DNA of 40,772 nt. Origin: DAOUEG01 sp964589285. GTDB lineage: Bacteria; Chloroflexota; Dehalococcoidia; Dehalococcoidales; RBG-16-60-22. Under the pieces are notes generated by a model. The model was not told the origin of the DNA. It ran no database searches and worked only from the letters and a program-made list of their open reading frames with translations. The stretch is taken from positions 1-40,772 of the forward strand of contig CAZPSP010000006.1 of NCBI GenBank assembly GCA_964589285.1, in the 5' to 3' direction. The position numbers and the translations under genes were made by a program. Shown here piece by piece: positions 7,595 through 15,994 of this stretch. How positions within the stretch are numbered: position 1 is the first letter of the stretch; every line of letters starts with the position of its first letter.

Positions 7595-8025
7595 TTATTG
7601 GTATTCGCAAAACCCCCGCTTCGTTTTTCGTCCGAGCTGCCCTCCGACGACAAGCCGCTTGAGCAGTTCCGGCGGAGCGTACTGAGGGTCTCCTAGATTT
7701 TCGTAAATGCTGAGCGCTATGTTGAGGAGCGTTTCTTCAGTTCCAGGTCCTCGGTTACGGCTTCGATAACGATATCGCACTGATGGTGGCTTTCCATATT
7801 GACCGTTCCCGAAATCCTCCCGAGGACAGCATCCCGGCCTTGCGGTCCGATGAGTTCTTTTTTAACGCTTCTATCGAGAGATGCACCAATGGCTGTCAGG
7901 CCTTTTTGCAGCAACGTCCGGTCGATTTCAGACAGTACCACCTCGCAGCCCGATTGAGCGCAAACCTGCGCGATGCCGCAGCCCATCTGACCGGAACCGA
8001 CCACGCCGACCGTGTTCATCTTCAT
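7595..8025 (-). pseudogene. 3-hydroxyacyl/3-hydroxybutyryl-CoA dehydrogenase, internally deleted
   Basis: The first 90-odd codons (from ATG 8025) are the NAD-binding start of the Hbd/PaaH family: VGVVGSGQMGCGIAQVCAQ, then CDIVIEAVTEDLELK. At about 7725-7735 the reading jumps, in another frame, into the family's C-terminus: LLNIALSIYENLGDPQYAPP, then LLKRLVVGGQLGRKTKRGFCEY. A functional enzyme has about 280 residues, so roughly 140 are missing, including the catalytic His-Glu region and most of the dimerisation domain. The cause is a deletion with frame change. It lies 42 bases downstream of the amidohydrolase gene, so the two may once have been co-transcribed. Confidence 0.88.
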
Positions 8026-8067
8026 CTCTGAGGACTGCCTTCTTGCATCCGGGTTCGCAACTTACCC

Positions 8068-9615
8068 TCATCCTTCATACACGACCTTCCCGCCGACGAT
8101 GGTCATTTCAACCTTGATGTCTCCGATGGCCTCTTTAGGCACGCGGTACGGATCGTCGGACAGGACAACTAAGTCCGCCAGTTTGCCGGCTTCGATGCTT
8201 CCCTTCTCGTCTTCCTCGAAGCCTATCTTTGCTCCATTGATGGTGAACATCTCGATGGCTTCATAGACATCGATTCGCTGTTCCTTCAGCGGGTGATTGA
8301 CACACGCGGATATTCCTCCCAGGGGGTTCATCCTCGTAACCGGCGTATCGGAACCGCCGGAAACCAGGATCTCTTCATTAAGGATGGAACGGAGCATCTG
8401 CGTCCGCCTCACGCGTTCTTCACCCAGCAACGAGCGATAGTAATCAAGGTTGGGCCCTTCACACTCGATGATGAACATCGGCTGCATTCCCAGGGCAACA
8501 CCGAGCCGGGCTACCCGTTTTATCTGTTTCTGTGTAACGATCTCAAAATGTTCGATGCGGTGGCGATGGTCCTTGCGGGGATACTTTTCAAGGACCTTTT
8601 CAAACGCCCAGAGCACCTGGTCGATGGCCCTCTCGGACTCAGCATGGATCGAGAGCTGGCAGCCGGCCTTATGCACCTTTTCGACGAAGCTGTAGAACTC
8701 TTCGTCCGTGTGATGCAGCATGCCCAGGGTGGTCGGGTCATCGGCATAGGGTTCGTAGAGTGCGGCAGTACGGCCTTCGACGGAACCATCGGTCAGGTTG
8801 CAGACACAGATATGCTCGCCGAGCCACTGGCTGTTGATAACATCGTCCACAGAAGCAGATCCGAACCCAGGAAAGACCATTGGACGAATCCGTACCGGTA
8901 TTTTGTCCAGGTTCTTCAGGATGAACGCGGCGTTTTCCAGGCCTTCCTTGGCGAAGAGCGTCGTGATGCCGACCGAAGCCGCTTCTTTTGTGACGAGAGT
9001 GAGAGCTTCCATGGCCAGGTCCGGGTCGGTAAAGTTATCCCCTCCGCTCAAAGGGCGGGCGGAAGCCGGGTCCATGATCAGCCCGGTGATTTCACCGTTC
9101 GCATCGGTTTCGACTCCTTCCATTCCGGCCTGGAAGTGGAGCAGGTTGATAGCCAAGCTGTTGACCTGTGAATAGTGGCCGTCGTAGTGCTGGATCCATA
9201 TAGGATGCTTTGAAGAAACACCGTCCAGTTCCTGCCGGGTCGGGTAACGTTTCTCGGCAACCTGCTGGCGGTTGTAGTCCGGGCAGAAGATCAGATTACC
9301 CTCCGCAGTTTTTTCGACGCGCTTTTGTATCCTGTCCAGAGCATCACGGATCGTTTTCACGGATGACATATCGACGCCGAGACGGTTCTTCCCCGTGCCC
9401 ATCGGGTGGGCGTGACTATCTATGAACCCCGGCAGGACCGTCTTACCGGTCAGGTCCATGATCTTCTTGGATTCTCCGGCGTTTGCTTCGACCTCTTTCG
9501 AAGTTCCCACGGAGACAATTCTCCCGTCCTTGATACCGATAGCCTCGGCACGCGGCTGTTGATTAACGACGGTGATTACATTACCCTTGATAACGAGATC
9601 CAGTTCCTGTTTCAT
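8068..9615 (-). CDS. Amidohydrolase family 3 (YtcJ-like) metal-dependent hydrolase
   Basis: 515 residues. The N-terminal beta-sandwich (LVIKGNVITVVNQQ... KDGRIVSVG) leads to the metal motif PGFIDSHAHPMG with His68 and His70. The TIM barrel carries further ligands: His in LSIHAESE, RIEHFE and Asp in SGGSDTPV. The sandwich is completed by GSIEAGKLADLVVLSDDP. GAGGAAAG precedes the ATG. Members hydrolyse amides, lactams or cyclic ureas in the cytoplasm; the substrate cannot be assigned. It is one of four intact genes in the putative island and is transcribed away from the LuxR gene. Confidence 0.9.
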   Translation of the reverse strand: MKQELDLVIKGNVITVVNQQPRAEAIGIKDGRIVSVGTSKEVEANAGESKKIMDLTGKTVLPGFIDSHAHPMGTGKNRLGVDMSSVKTIRDALDRIQKRVEKTAEGNLIFCPDYNRQQVAEKRYPTRQELDGVSSKHPIWIQHYDGHYSQVNSLAINLLHFQAGMEGVETDANGEITGLIMDPASARPLSGGDNFTDPDLAMEALTLVTKEAASVGITTLFAKEGLENAAFILKNLDKIPVRIRPMVFPGFGSASVDDVINSQWLGEHICVCNLTDGSVEGRTAALYEPYADDPTTLGMLHHTDEEFYSFVEKVHKAGCQLSIHAESERAIDQVLWAFEKVLEKYPRKDHRHRIEHFEIVTQKQIKRVARLGVALGMQPMFIIECEGPNLDYYRSLLGEERVRRTQMLRSILNEEILVSGGSDTPVTRMNPLGGISACVNHPLKEQRIDVYEAIEMFTINGAKIGFEEDEKGSIEAGKLADLVVLSDDPYRVPKEAIGDIKVEMTIVGGKVVYEG

Positions 9616-9678
9616 TTTCTTTCCTCATACACGCTTTCGCGCTGTTAGATTTTGTCCTCCGCCCCGGACATAACTATT

Positions 9679-9861
9679 TTATACCTGTAGTTCCTCAATT
9701 TTCTCTTGAGTTGGAATACCCTTGGCATCCCAGCCGCGTAACTGGTAATAGTCATGCAGCATGGATTCAAAAAGGTCCTTCAGTAAAACTTTGCCGGATG
9801 GCGTACCGGTCTTCAATGGGTCCTGAAAAAAGCGGGCGGGCAGCGAATCGGTCCGGGTAAA
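9679..9861 (-). pseudogene. C-terminal relic of aldehyde:ferredoxin oxidoreductase
   Basis: A minus-strand frame ending at TAA 9679 reads LFTRTDSLPARFFQDPLKTG, then a FESMLHDYYQLRGWD helix and GIPTQEKIEELQV. This is the very characteristic end of AOR-family tungsten enzymes (usual form: 'FTRKDDTLPERFF', 'MLDEYYELRGWD', 'GIPTKEKLEELGL'). Only about 60 of some 600 residues remain. A stop upstream in frame and no preceding AOR sequence show it is a fragment. It sits between the amidohydrolase and LuxR genes inside the putative island. Confidence 0.75.
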
Positions 9862-9995
9862 TAACCCGGAAAATTTGATAATCTCCTATCCGTCTTGCGT
9901 TGTTTTTCCGCAGTTTGAGGTTTCTCTATAAAAATACGAGTAAAATTGAGCCTCATTCAATAGTTGAAATGGGGTATTACACAAGAAGGAGGTTT

Positions 9996-11171
9996 ATGGT
10001 AGAGTTTGAGTGTTATAATATCGGGGAACATAGTATCATGGTCAGTTTAAGCAGAAATGAAATTGAAGAGATTTTAAGGCTCGTCAATTTCTGCATGAAT
10101 CATATAAAAACCGGAAATATCGATCCGAAAGATCTTCTCATCGAGATGGCCAGGATATTCCGTTCTTACGATGCGGAGTTTTTCCCTTCCAATCAAAATC
10201 TGGATGGTATAGACCTGTCCAGTTCATTGAGCATCAAGGAAGATGAAGCAAACCTTACCAGGTATGTGGACCATTACTGGCAGTATGACCCTCTCTACTC
10301 AGCCCAGTTCAGCCTGGAACCCGTTAACCGGGTTTTTAAGACAGACGATATAATTCCGTATACGCAGTTACAGAAACTCGACTATTACCGTGATTACCTC
10401 CAGCATATAAACTGGTTCGGAGAGCTGGTTATTCGCCTGTGTTCGGAAAACGGCTTCTGGGGAACGATGTCCATATCAAGGTCCCGGCAACAACCGTATT
10501 TCGACCAGGCGGACATTCAGAAGGCCGAACTGCTGTTACCCTACCTGATAAACACTTTCGAAGCCACGATGTTCTTTTCAAAGATCAACGGAGAACGCAA
10601 GGCGTTCGAGCGGTGGCTGGAGTCCAGGCCGGAGGGCGTCGTCCTTCTGGATTCAAAGCTGAATGCAATCTTTAGTAACAAGAAAGCCAGGCAGATCTGT
10701 CTGCCGTTAGTCGGGAACAAACCGGGAACGGTACTGCCGGAGCAAAGTGATGAAATTTTGCTGCCCGATTCGATGAGAGAAGACTGCCTGCAGCTCATCA
10801 ACACCCATGATACCAATTCCTGTTTTTCTCACAACCGGATCATCAGCACGCAGGACGGAGAACGGTTTTACGTCAAATACACCTTGATCAACCAACCTTG
10901 TGAGAACATAATCCTGCCTTATTTCATCATCAATATCAATGATTTGACCAGAGGCGGAGCAGATGAAGAAACCGGGGTCGTGCTTATCAAGGACTACGGA
11001 TTGAGCGAGCGGGAAGAAAAAATAGCGCAACATGTGGGATTGGGCTTGACGAACAAGGAAATCGGGGAAAAGCTTGGGATAAGCCAGTTCACCGTGCAAA
11101 GTCATCTCAGGAACATCTTTGAAAAAACGGGTATCAAGCGCCGTTCTCAGCTTGCCAATATCATCAAGTAA
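9996..11171 (+). CDS. LuxR-family transcriptional regulator
   Basis: 391 residues from ATG 9996. That start follows AAGGAGG very closely (3 bases), so ATG 10038 (MVSLSRNEIEEIL) is a real alternative. The N-terminal 250 residues have no clear motif but resemble a ligand-sensing domain. A PAS-like stretch (EGVVLLDSKLNAIFSNKKAR) sits near the middle. The C-terminus (last 60 residues) is a classic LuxR/GerE helix-turn-helix: LSEREEKIAQHVGLGLTNKE followed by IGEKLGISQFTVQSHLRNIF. The gene is richer in A+T than its neighbours, suggesting acquisition. It lies between divergent and downstream catabolic genes and probably controls the aminotransferases that follow, an inference from position. Confidence 0.9.
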   Translation: MVEFECYNIGEHSIMVSLSRNEIEEILRLVNFCMNHIKTGNIDPKDLLIEMARIFRSYDAEFFPSNQNLDGIDLSSSLSIKEDEANLTRYVDHYWQYDPLYSAQFSLEPVNRVFKTDDIIPYTQLQKLDYYRDYLQHINWFGELVIRLCSENGFWGTMSISRSRQQPYFDQADIQKAELLLPYLINTFEATMFFSKINGERKAFERWLESRPEGVVLLDSKLNAIFSNKKARQICLPLVGNKPGTVLPEQSDEILLPDSMREDCLQLINTHDTNSCFSHNRIISTQDGERFYVKYTLINQPCENIILPYFIININDLTRGGADEETGVVLIKDYGLSEREEKIAQHVGLGLTNKEIGEKLGISQFTVQSHLRNIFEKTGIKRRSQLANIIK

Positions 11172-11309
11172 TAATTCCGGCTGGTAATCGGGGTCCGCAT
11201 CCTGACGTTCTTTACCTCGGATACTGGACCTCCCCGCGGCGGTAATCATCCGATTCAACTATTGATTTATACCTGCGCGGGCATTGTAATTCTATAGGGA
11301 GGACTGACT

Positions 11310-12701
11310 ATGAATATTGGCGCTGAACAACGTAGTGAGATAGAAACGAATGATGTATACGTTTCGGCGATCGAGCAATCACGGAAGTATCTCGAACTTA
11401 TCGATAAAGCCGAACTCACTGAAGCTGAAAAAAACTGGGTCGTCAGTGAATCCGTAAAAGGGTTCACGGATTACGTGAATCCCGGTTTTTTGAAATACAG
11501 AAAATCAGTCTCATCGGATTACACGGCGGTGGAATGGTGTGATTCCGGGTCTACGTTCACTGATGTGCACGGTAAGGTTTTTATTGACTGCCTGGGCGGG
11601 TACGGCATCTACAATGTCGGGCACCGGCACCCGCGGGTGATTGAGGCGGTCACGAACCAATTAAAACGCCAGGCCCTTCACAGCCAGGAACTGCTGGACC
11701 CGCTGAGGGCCATGCTGGCTAAATTACTAGCGATGATCACCCCCGGAGACCTGCAATATTGCTTTTTCACCAACAGCGGTACCGAGTCTGTGGAGGGCGC
11801 GCTGAAGCTGGCGCGGCTGCATACTAAACGGACGGGAATCATTTCCACCATCGGCGCTTTTCATGGAAAGTCGTTGGGGTCCTTGAGCGCGACGTCCAAG
11901 TCTGTATTTCGTGAACCGTTCCTGCCGCTGGTACCCGGTTTCAGGCATGTTCCCTACGGTGATGCCGGGGTGCTGGAATCGGAAATCGCTTCTTCCCATT
12001 TCATCGGTGAAGACATCGCGGCGGTAATACTGGAACCCATCCAGGGAGAAGGCGGCATCATTATTCCTCCGGAAAACTACTTCCGCCAGGTACGGGAGAT
12101 CTGCGACCGTTTTGGCGTTCTGCTCATCGCTGATGAAGTGCAGACCGGACTGGGCCGGACGGGCAAGCTGTTCGGTATGGAGCACTATGGAGTCACTCCG
12201 GACATCATGTGCCTCGCCAAACCGCTCGGCGGCGGCGTCATGCCGATCGGGGCGTTCATCTCTACCAAGGAAATATGGCGGGAGATGATGCCGAACCCGT
12301 TCCTGCACACCACGACCTTCGGCGGTAACCCGCTGGCCTGCGCCGCGGCCATCGCGGCGATTAACGTAACGCTGGAAGAAAAGCTGCCTGAGCAATCAGC
12401 GGAAAAGGGCGAATATTTCCTGCCGAAGCTCACTACCATCATGGCTAAATATAAGAATATCTGCAAAGAAGCGCGGGGACGGGGCCTGATGATCGGCATG
12501 GAATTTACCTCCAATGAGGCGGGATACGACGTAGCTAAAGGACTGTTTGAGAACGGCATCCTGGTTGCCGGAACGTTGATCAATGCCAAGACGATACGTA
12601 TCGAACCGCCCCTCGTCATTTCTTATGCGGAACTCGACCAGGTATTGGCAGTACTGGATAAAGTCTTCGCCAGGGTATCTGCGGAATTCTCCGCCAACTA
12701 G
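11310..12701 (+). CDS. Class III aminotransferase, putrescine aminotransferase type
   Basis: 463-residue PLP enzyme. The N-terminal extension and the stretch FTDYVNPGFLKYRKS then DCLGGYGIYNVGHRHP are typical of the PatA/YgjG putrescine aminotransferase group. Cofactor residues: SGTES near residue 160, Asp in LLIADEVQTGLGRTG, and the Schiff-base lysine Lys304 in CLAKPLGGGVMPIG. GGGAGG precedes the ATG. The expected reaction is transfer of an amino group from a diamine to 2-oxoglutarate, giving 4-aminobutanal. Followed after 110 bases by a second class III aminotransferase. Ornithine or another diamine could be the real substrate. Confidence 0.88.
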   Translation: MNIGAEQRSEIETNDVYVSAIEQSRKYLELIDKAELTEAEKNWVVSESVKGFTDYVNPGFLKYRKSVSSDYTAVEWCDSGSTFTDVHGKVFIDCLGGYGIYNVGHRHPRVIEAVTNQLKRQALHSQELLDPLRAMLAKLLAMITPGDLQYCFFTNSGTESVEGALKLARLHTKRTGIISTIGAFHGKSLGSLSATSKSVFREPFLPLVPGFRHVPYGDAGVLESEIASSHFIGEDIAAVILEPIQGEGGIIIPPENYFRQVREICDRFGVLLIADEVQTGLGRTGKLFGMEHYGVTPDIMCLAKPLGGGVMPIGAFISTKEIWREMMPNPFLHTTTFGGNPLACAAAIAAINVTLEEKLPEQSAEKGEYFLPKLTTIMAKYKNICKEARGRGLMIGMEFTSNEAGYDVAKGLFENGILVAGTLINAKTIRIEPPLVISYAELDQVLAVLDKVFARVSAEFSAN

Positions 12702-12811
12702 GTTTTCAATAGAACCGCGACCGTATGATGGCAGGCCTGACCTTGTATGGGCCGCCGGCAGTCGCAACACCCGTCTTGACAGGATACAGAGCTTGAGAAG
12801 GACAGGCTGAC

Positions 12812-14161
12812 ATGAATAATGGGAAGAAACCCGGCGATTTCCGTGAATTGCCCGGTCCGCGTTCTGCAGAACTGCTGAAACTCAGAGACCGGTATGTACC
12901 GAGGGGCGTCTTTCAGACAGCGCCCGTCTTCATTGATAGCGCCCGGGGAGCCATTGTCACCGATGTCGATGGCAACGAATACATCGATTTCGCTGCCGGA
13001 ATATCTACCCTGAGCATCGGTCATTGCCATGAAGCCATCCTGGCATCAATCAATGAACAAGCCGCCAAATACCTGCATACCTGCTTTCACGTTCTCATGT
13101 ACGAACCGTATGTGAAACTGTCTCAAAAACTGGCGGAGATCACCCCCGGTGATTTTGAAAAGCAGGTCCTGTTGGTCAATAGCGGCGCCGAAGCCGTTGA
13201 AAATGCGGTCAAAATAGCCCGGAAATACACCGGGAGACACGGCATTATTGCCTTCGAGGGGGCTTTCCACGGCCGGACCGCGATGGCAATGGGACTGACC
13301 AGCCAGGTAAAAAATTACAAGTACGGGTTCGGGCCCTTCGATCCCAGCATCCAGAGGTTCCCGTACGCTTACAGCTACCGGGCTCCCTTTGGCGTCGATG
13401 CCGATCAGTATGCGGGTTATTGTGTCCAGAAGATTGAAGACAGTTTCAGGACCCATACCCCGGCTGAAGAAACCGCTGCCATCATCGTGGAACCTGTCCT
13501 GGGAGAGGGCGGGTTCGTGGCGCCGCCCCGGCAGTTCATTCAGGGCCTGCGTACGATATGTGACAGATACGGGATACTGCTGATCGCGGATGAAGTACAG
13601 TCCGGAATGGGGCGCACCGGCAAAATGTGGGCGATCGAGCATTATGATGTCGCCCCGGACATCCTGCTCTCCGCCAAAGGGCTGGGTGGCGGACTGGTAA
13701 TATCCGCTGTTATCGGCCGGAAAGACATTATGGATTCCGTGGATGCGGGAGGAATAGGCGGGACCTTTGGCGGTAACCCGCTTTCCTGCGTAGCTGCACT
13801 GAGAACGATAGATATTATTCAAGAACTGTTGCCACAAGCCAAACGCCTAGGTAAGTTCGCGCTTGAACGGCTTAACGGGATGAGGCAAGAATACGATATT
13901 GTCGGTGATGTCAGAGGCCTTGGCTGCATGATCGGTGTCGAATTGGTCAGAGACCGGGCCACCAAGGAACCGGCTGTCGAAGCAACCAAAGCCATACAGA
14001 AAAAGTGTTGTCAACGCGGACTTCTGATCATGACCTGCGGAGCTTTGCACAATATTTTCCGGCTCATGTTCCCTCTGGTTATCAGTAAAAAAGAACTGGA
14101 AAATGGTCTGGATATCTTTGAAGAATGCCTCAAGGAATCAACAATGTCATCAATTGATTAA
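12812..14161 (+). CDS. gabT: Class III aminotransferase, 4-aminobutyrate (GABA) type
   Basis: 449 residues. The opening PGPRSAELLKLRDRYVPRG and FQTAPVFIDSARGA are characteristic of GabT. SGAEAVENAVKIAR binds the PLP phosphate, LLIADEVQSGMGRTGKMWA holds the Asp, and Lys289 in SAKGLGGGL is the Schiff-base lysine. GabT converts 4-aminobutyrate and 2-oxoglutarate to succinate semialdehyde and glutamate. With the preceding enzyme it would form the two transamination steps of putrescine breakdown. The aldehyde dehydrogenase needed between them is absent here; the aldehyde oxidoreductase relic at 9679 may be a trace of such a step. A 5-aminovalerate substrate is also possible. Confidence 0.88.
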   Translation: MNNGKKPGDFRELPGPRSAELLKLRDRYVPRGVFQTAPVFIDSARGAIVTDVDGNEYIDFAAGISTLSIGHCHEAILASINEQAAKYLHTCFHVLMYEPYVKLSQKLAEITPGDFEKQVLLVNSGAEAVENAVKIARKYTGRHGIIAFEGAFHGRTAMAMGLTSQVKNYKYGFGPFDPSIQRFPYAYSYRAPFGVDADQYAGYCVQKIEDSFRTHTPAEETAAIIVEPVLGEGGFVAPPRQFIQGLRTICDRYGILLIADEVQSGMGRTGKMWAIEHYDVAPDILLSAKGLGGGLVISAVIGRKDIMDSVDAGGIGGTFGGNPLSCVAALRTIDIIQELLPQAKRLGKFALERLNGMRQEYDIVGDVRGLGCMIGVELVRDRATKEPAVEATKAIQKKCCQRGLLIMTCGALHNIFRLMFPLVISKKELENGLDIFEECLKESTMSSID

Positions 14162-14295
14162 CTGAAAAGTCCTTCTCAAGTCTTGATATCCAGTGTTTTC
14201 GAAAACGCGGTTGCTCATTCTCACCGTGCTACCTATCGTAATTCGAGCGCGAGGCGCTAGCTGGGTTCCCCAAAAACTCTTTGCAAGAATATTGA

Positions 14296-14547
14296 GAGTT
14301 CCAGGCATCATCTAGTATCGGGTTATGGTCCCTTGCCAACGAGGAAGAGAAGAGAAATCTTCTCGTTTCAATGCTGGATGCGGTCTACATAGACACGGAG
14401 CATAACCAGGTAGTCGCGGTAAAACCGAAGCCGCCTTTCATACCCGTCTTCAGGGTGGCGGCTTCGAGAGAGGGTTCTGAGATTTCTATAATCAATGAAC
14501 CCTACAAGGGTTCATCGTTGTTTCTGGTGGAGACGGGGGAGAGTTGA
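14296..14547 (+). pseudogene. C-terminal remnant of a large serine recombinase
   Basis: After an in-frame stop at 14293 the frame reads WSLANEEEKRNLLVSMLDAV, then YIDTEHNQVVAVKPKPPF and IPVFRVAASREGS, to TGA at 14545. This matches the usual tail of large resolvase-family integrases ('EEKRRLLRLLLDAVYVD', 'VVAIKPKPAFRPLF'). The catalytic resolvase domain and zinc-ribbon part are gone: 14162-14295 shows only stops and no recognisable domain. The last codons overlap the 3' end of the tmRNA gene on the opposite strand, as expected for an integrase beside its own attachment site. Confidence 0.7.
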
Positions 14548-14877
14548 ACTCCCCGTCCAGAAGAAGCTGTCCAGGATATCCTACAGGTTTATCCGGCTCT
14601 TTGAATCTCGCCCGCCGGACCTCAACCGGCCGAGTTCCCACGGGCCAGCCGATACTTTCTTTCGCGCCCCGCATCGGCGTCCTGGGCTGCGGCACCCCGG
14701 CTTTTCGGCACCCAGGCCCTGACCCGTCGGGGTGGGGTCAGGCTGGATGGCAGCCTACTTTTTAGGCTGCAACCATTTCTGGTTCGGCAGTTGTTTTTTG
14801 CCACCTGTTTAATGAGATGATGGCACCTCAACCTGCAATCCTGTAACGCACTTCCCCTGTCGAATCCGCGCGTCCCC
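14525..14877 (-). ncRNA. ssrA: Transfer-messenger RNA (tmRNA)
   Basis: A 353-base RNA read from 14877 to 14525. The 5' GGGGACG and 3' CGTCTCC form the 7-bp acceptor stem (one G-U pair). The 5' part continues with GGATTCGACAGGG, and the 3' part has the T-arm with TTCAACTC followed by a genome-encoded CCA. The tag frame ends ...AEPEMVAA with TAA at 14764-14762; the resume codon is not certain. As usual, the stop codon lies next to a helix (GCAGCCTA/TAGGCTGC). tmRNA and SmpB rescue stalled ribosomes and tag the peptide for proteolysis. smpB lies 33 bases upstream on the same strand, so they are probably co-transcribed. The 3' end appears to be an integration site. Confidence 0.95.
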
Positions 14878-14910
14878 ATGCGTCATTGAAAGCCTGCCGT
14901 TCGCTTTCCT

Positions 14911-15360
14911 TTATCGTTGTTTCATCGCCCTGGCCAGTTCCCGCTCCGTTTCACGGCGGGTGATGGTCTCCCGCTTGTCATACAGCTTTTTACCGCGGGC
15001 CAGCGCCACCTCTACCTTGGCCTTGCCTTCTTTCAGGTAGACCTTGGTGGCCACCAGGGTCAAACCCTTTTCGGCGACCTTCTGGGCAAGATTGTTGATC
15101 TCCTTGCGGTGCAGCAGCAGCTTGCGCGGCCGGGTCGGCTCGTGGCTCATGTAGCTGCTGGCCTGGTACCGCGCGATGTGCGCGTTCTGCAGCCACAGTT
15201 CCCCGTTCTCCGGCTTCACATAGGCGTCTCCCAGGCTGATACGCCCTTCACGGATAGACTTTATCTCCGATCCCATCAAGGCTATTCCCGCCTCGATGGG
15301 GTCGCTGATGAAGTAGTTGTGGTACGCCTTCTTGTTGCTGGCGACAATCTTGATGCCCAT
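14911..15360 (-). CDS. smpB: SsrA-binding protein SmpB
   Basis: 149 residues, full length for SmpB. Begins MGIKIVASNKKAYHNYFISD, continues with EAGIALMGSEIKSIREGRIS and the conserved oligonucleotide-binding barrel (LWLQNAHIARYQ..., RKLLLHRKEI), and ends with the basic tail KKLYDKRETITRRETERELA that enters the decoding centre in place of a codon-anticodon pair. No Shine-Dalgarno sequence is visible. A -10-like box ends 8 bases before the ATG, so the message may be leaderless. It directly precedes ssrA, its RNA partner. Confidence 0.97.
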   Translation of the reverse strand: MGIKIVASNKKAYHNYFISDPIEAGIALMGSEIKSIREGRISLGDAYVKPENGELWLQNAHIARYQASSYMSHEPTRPRKLLLHRKEINNLAQKVAEKGLTLVATKVYLKEGKAKVEVALARGKKLYDKRETITRRETERELARAMKQR

Positions 15361-15368
15361 ACCACTTT

Positions 15369-15397
15369 ATTGTACCATACAGGACAGGCAGCCCCAA
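15369..15397 (-). promoter_or_regulatory. Candidate promoter of smpB-ssrA (leaderless)
   Basis: On the minus strand: TTGGGG (15397-15392), 17-base spacer, TACAAT (15374-15369), then 8 bases to the smpB ATG. Transcription would start at or next to the start codon. Confidence 0.5.
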
Positions 15398-15445
15398 CGT
15401 AGATGGTAGAACGAAACCTCATTTTCTAAAAGACAGGTGGCGACA

Positions 15446-15985
15446 ATGCAGATGTATGAAATCAAAGTACAACTCCTGGAGGTAACCCCGGTGGTCTGGC
15501 GTAAAATCAGGGTACCGGCCGATACGAGACTATCGAGGTTTCACCGCATCCTGCAGGTTGTCATGGGCTGGACCAACTCTCACATCCACCTCTTTGATGT
15601 CCGGGGCGTTTATTACGGGGAACCGAGTTCGGACTGGGGCATGAAAGTATTGGACCACCGGAAAATCACCCTGGAGCAGATATTCTCGCAGGGGATCAAG
15701 TCTTTCATCTACGAGTATGACATGGGGGACGGGTGGCGGCACAGGATTTCCCTCCTGAAAACGGTCGAAGGTGAACCGAAGGAAAAAGCAGCCTGTCTCT
15801 CTGGCGCCAGGGCATGCCCGCCGGAAGACTGCGGAGGTTCCTACGGATATATCCAGATGCTCGTGGCTTTGTCCGACCCAGACCATGAAGACCACGCCAT
15901 GTACCGTGATTGGCTGGGCGAGCCTTTCGACCCGAACAATTGTAACCTTGAAGATATTAACTGGGACCTGAAACGGCTTCGTTAG
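15446..15985 (+). CDS. Plasmid pRiA4b ORF-3-like protein
   Basis: About 179 residues from ATG 15446, chosen because AGGTGG lies 5 bases upstream; GTG 15437 and ATG 15452 are alternatives. The family pattern is complete: YEIKVQLLEVTPVVWRKIRV, LSRFHRILQVVMGWTNSHIH, FIYEYDMGDGWRHRISL, ACPPEDCGGSYGY and DPNNCNLEDINWDLKRL. The family (first seen on an Agrobacterium plasmid and next to transposons) has no established function. It ends 9 bases from the end of convergent glmS, so the two transcripts must overlap or share termination. Confidence 0.9.
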   Translation: MQMYEIKVQLLEVTPVVWRKIRVPADTRLSRFHRILQVVMGWTNSHIHLFDVRGVYYGEPSSDWGMKVLDHRKITLEQIFSQGIKSFIYEYDMGDGWRHRISLLKTVEGEPKEKAACLSGARACPPEDCGGSYGYIQMLVALSDPDHEDHAMYRDWLGEPFDPNNCNLEDINWDLKRLR

Positions 15986-15994
15986 CTGCTTCCG

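Noticed and set aside
14495..14722. Small frame reading WWRRGRVELP across the ssrA 3' end
   Set aside because: It is a chance translation of the tmRNA acceptor and T-arm on the wrong strand, a frequent false gene call.
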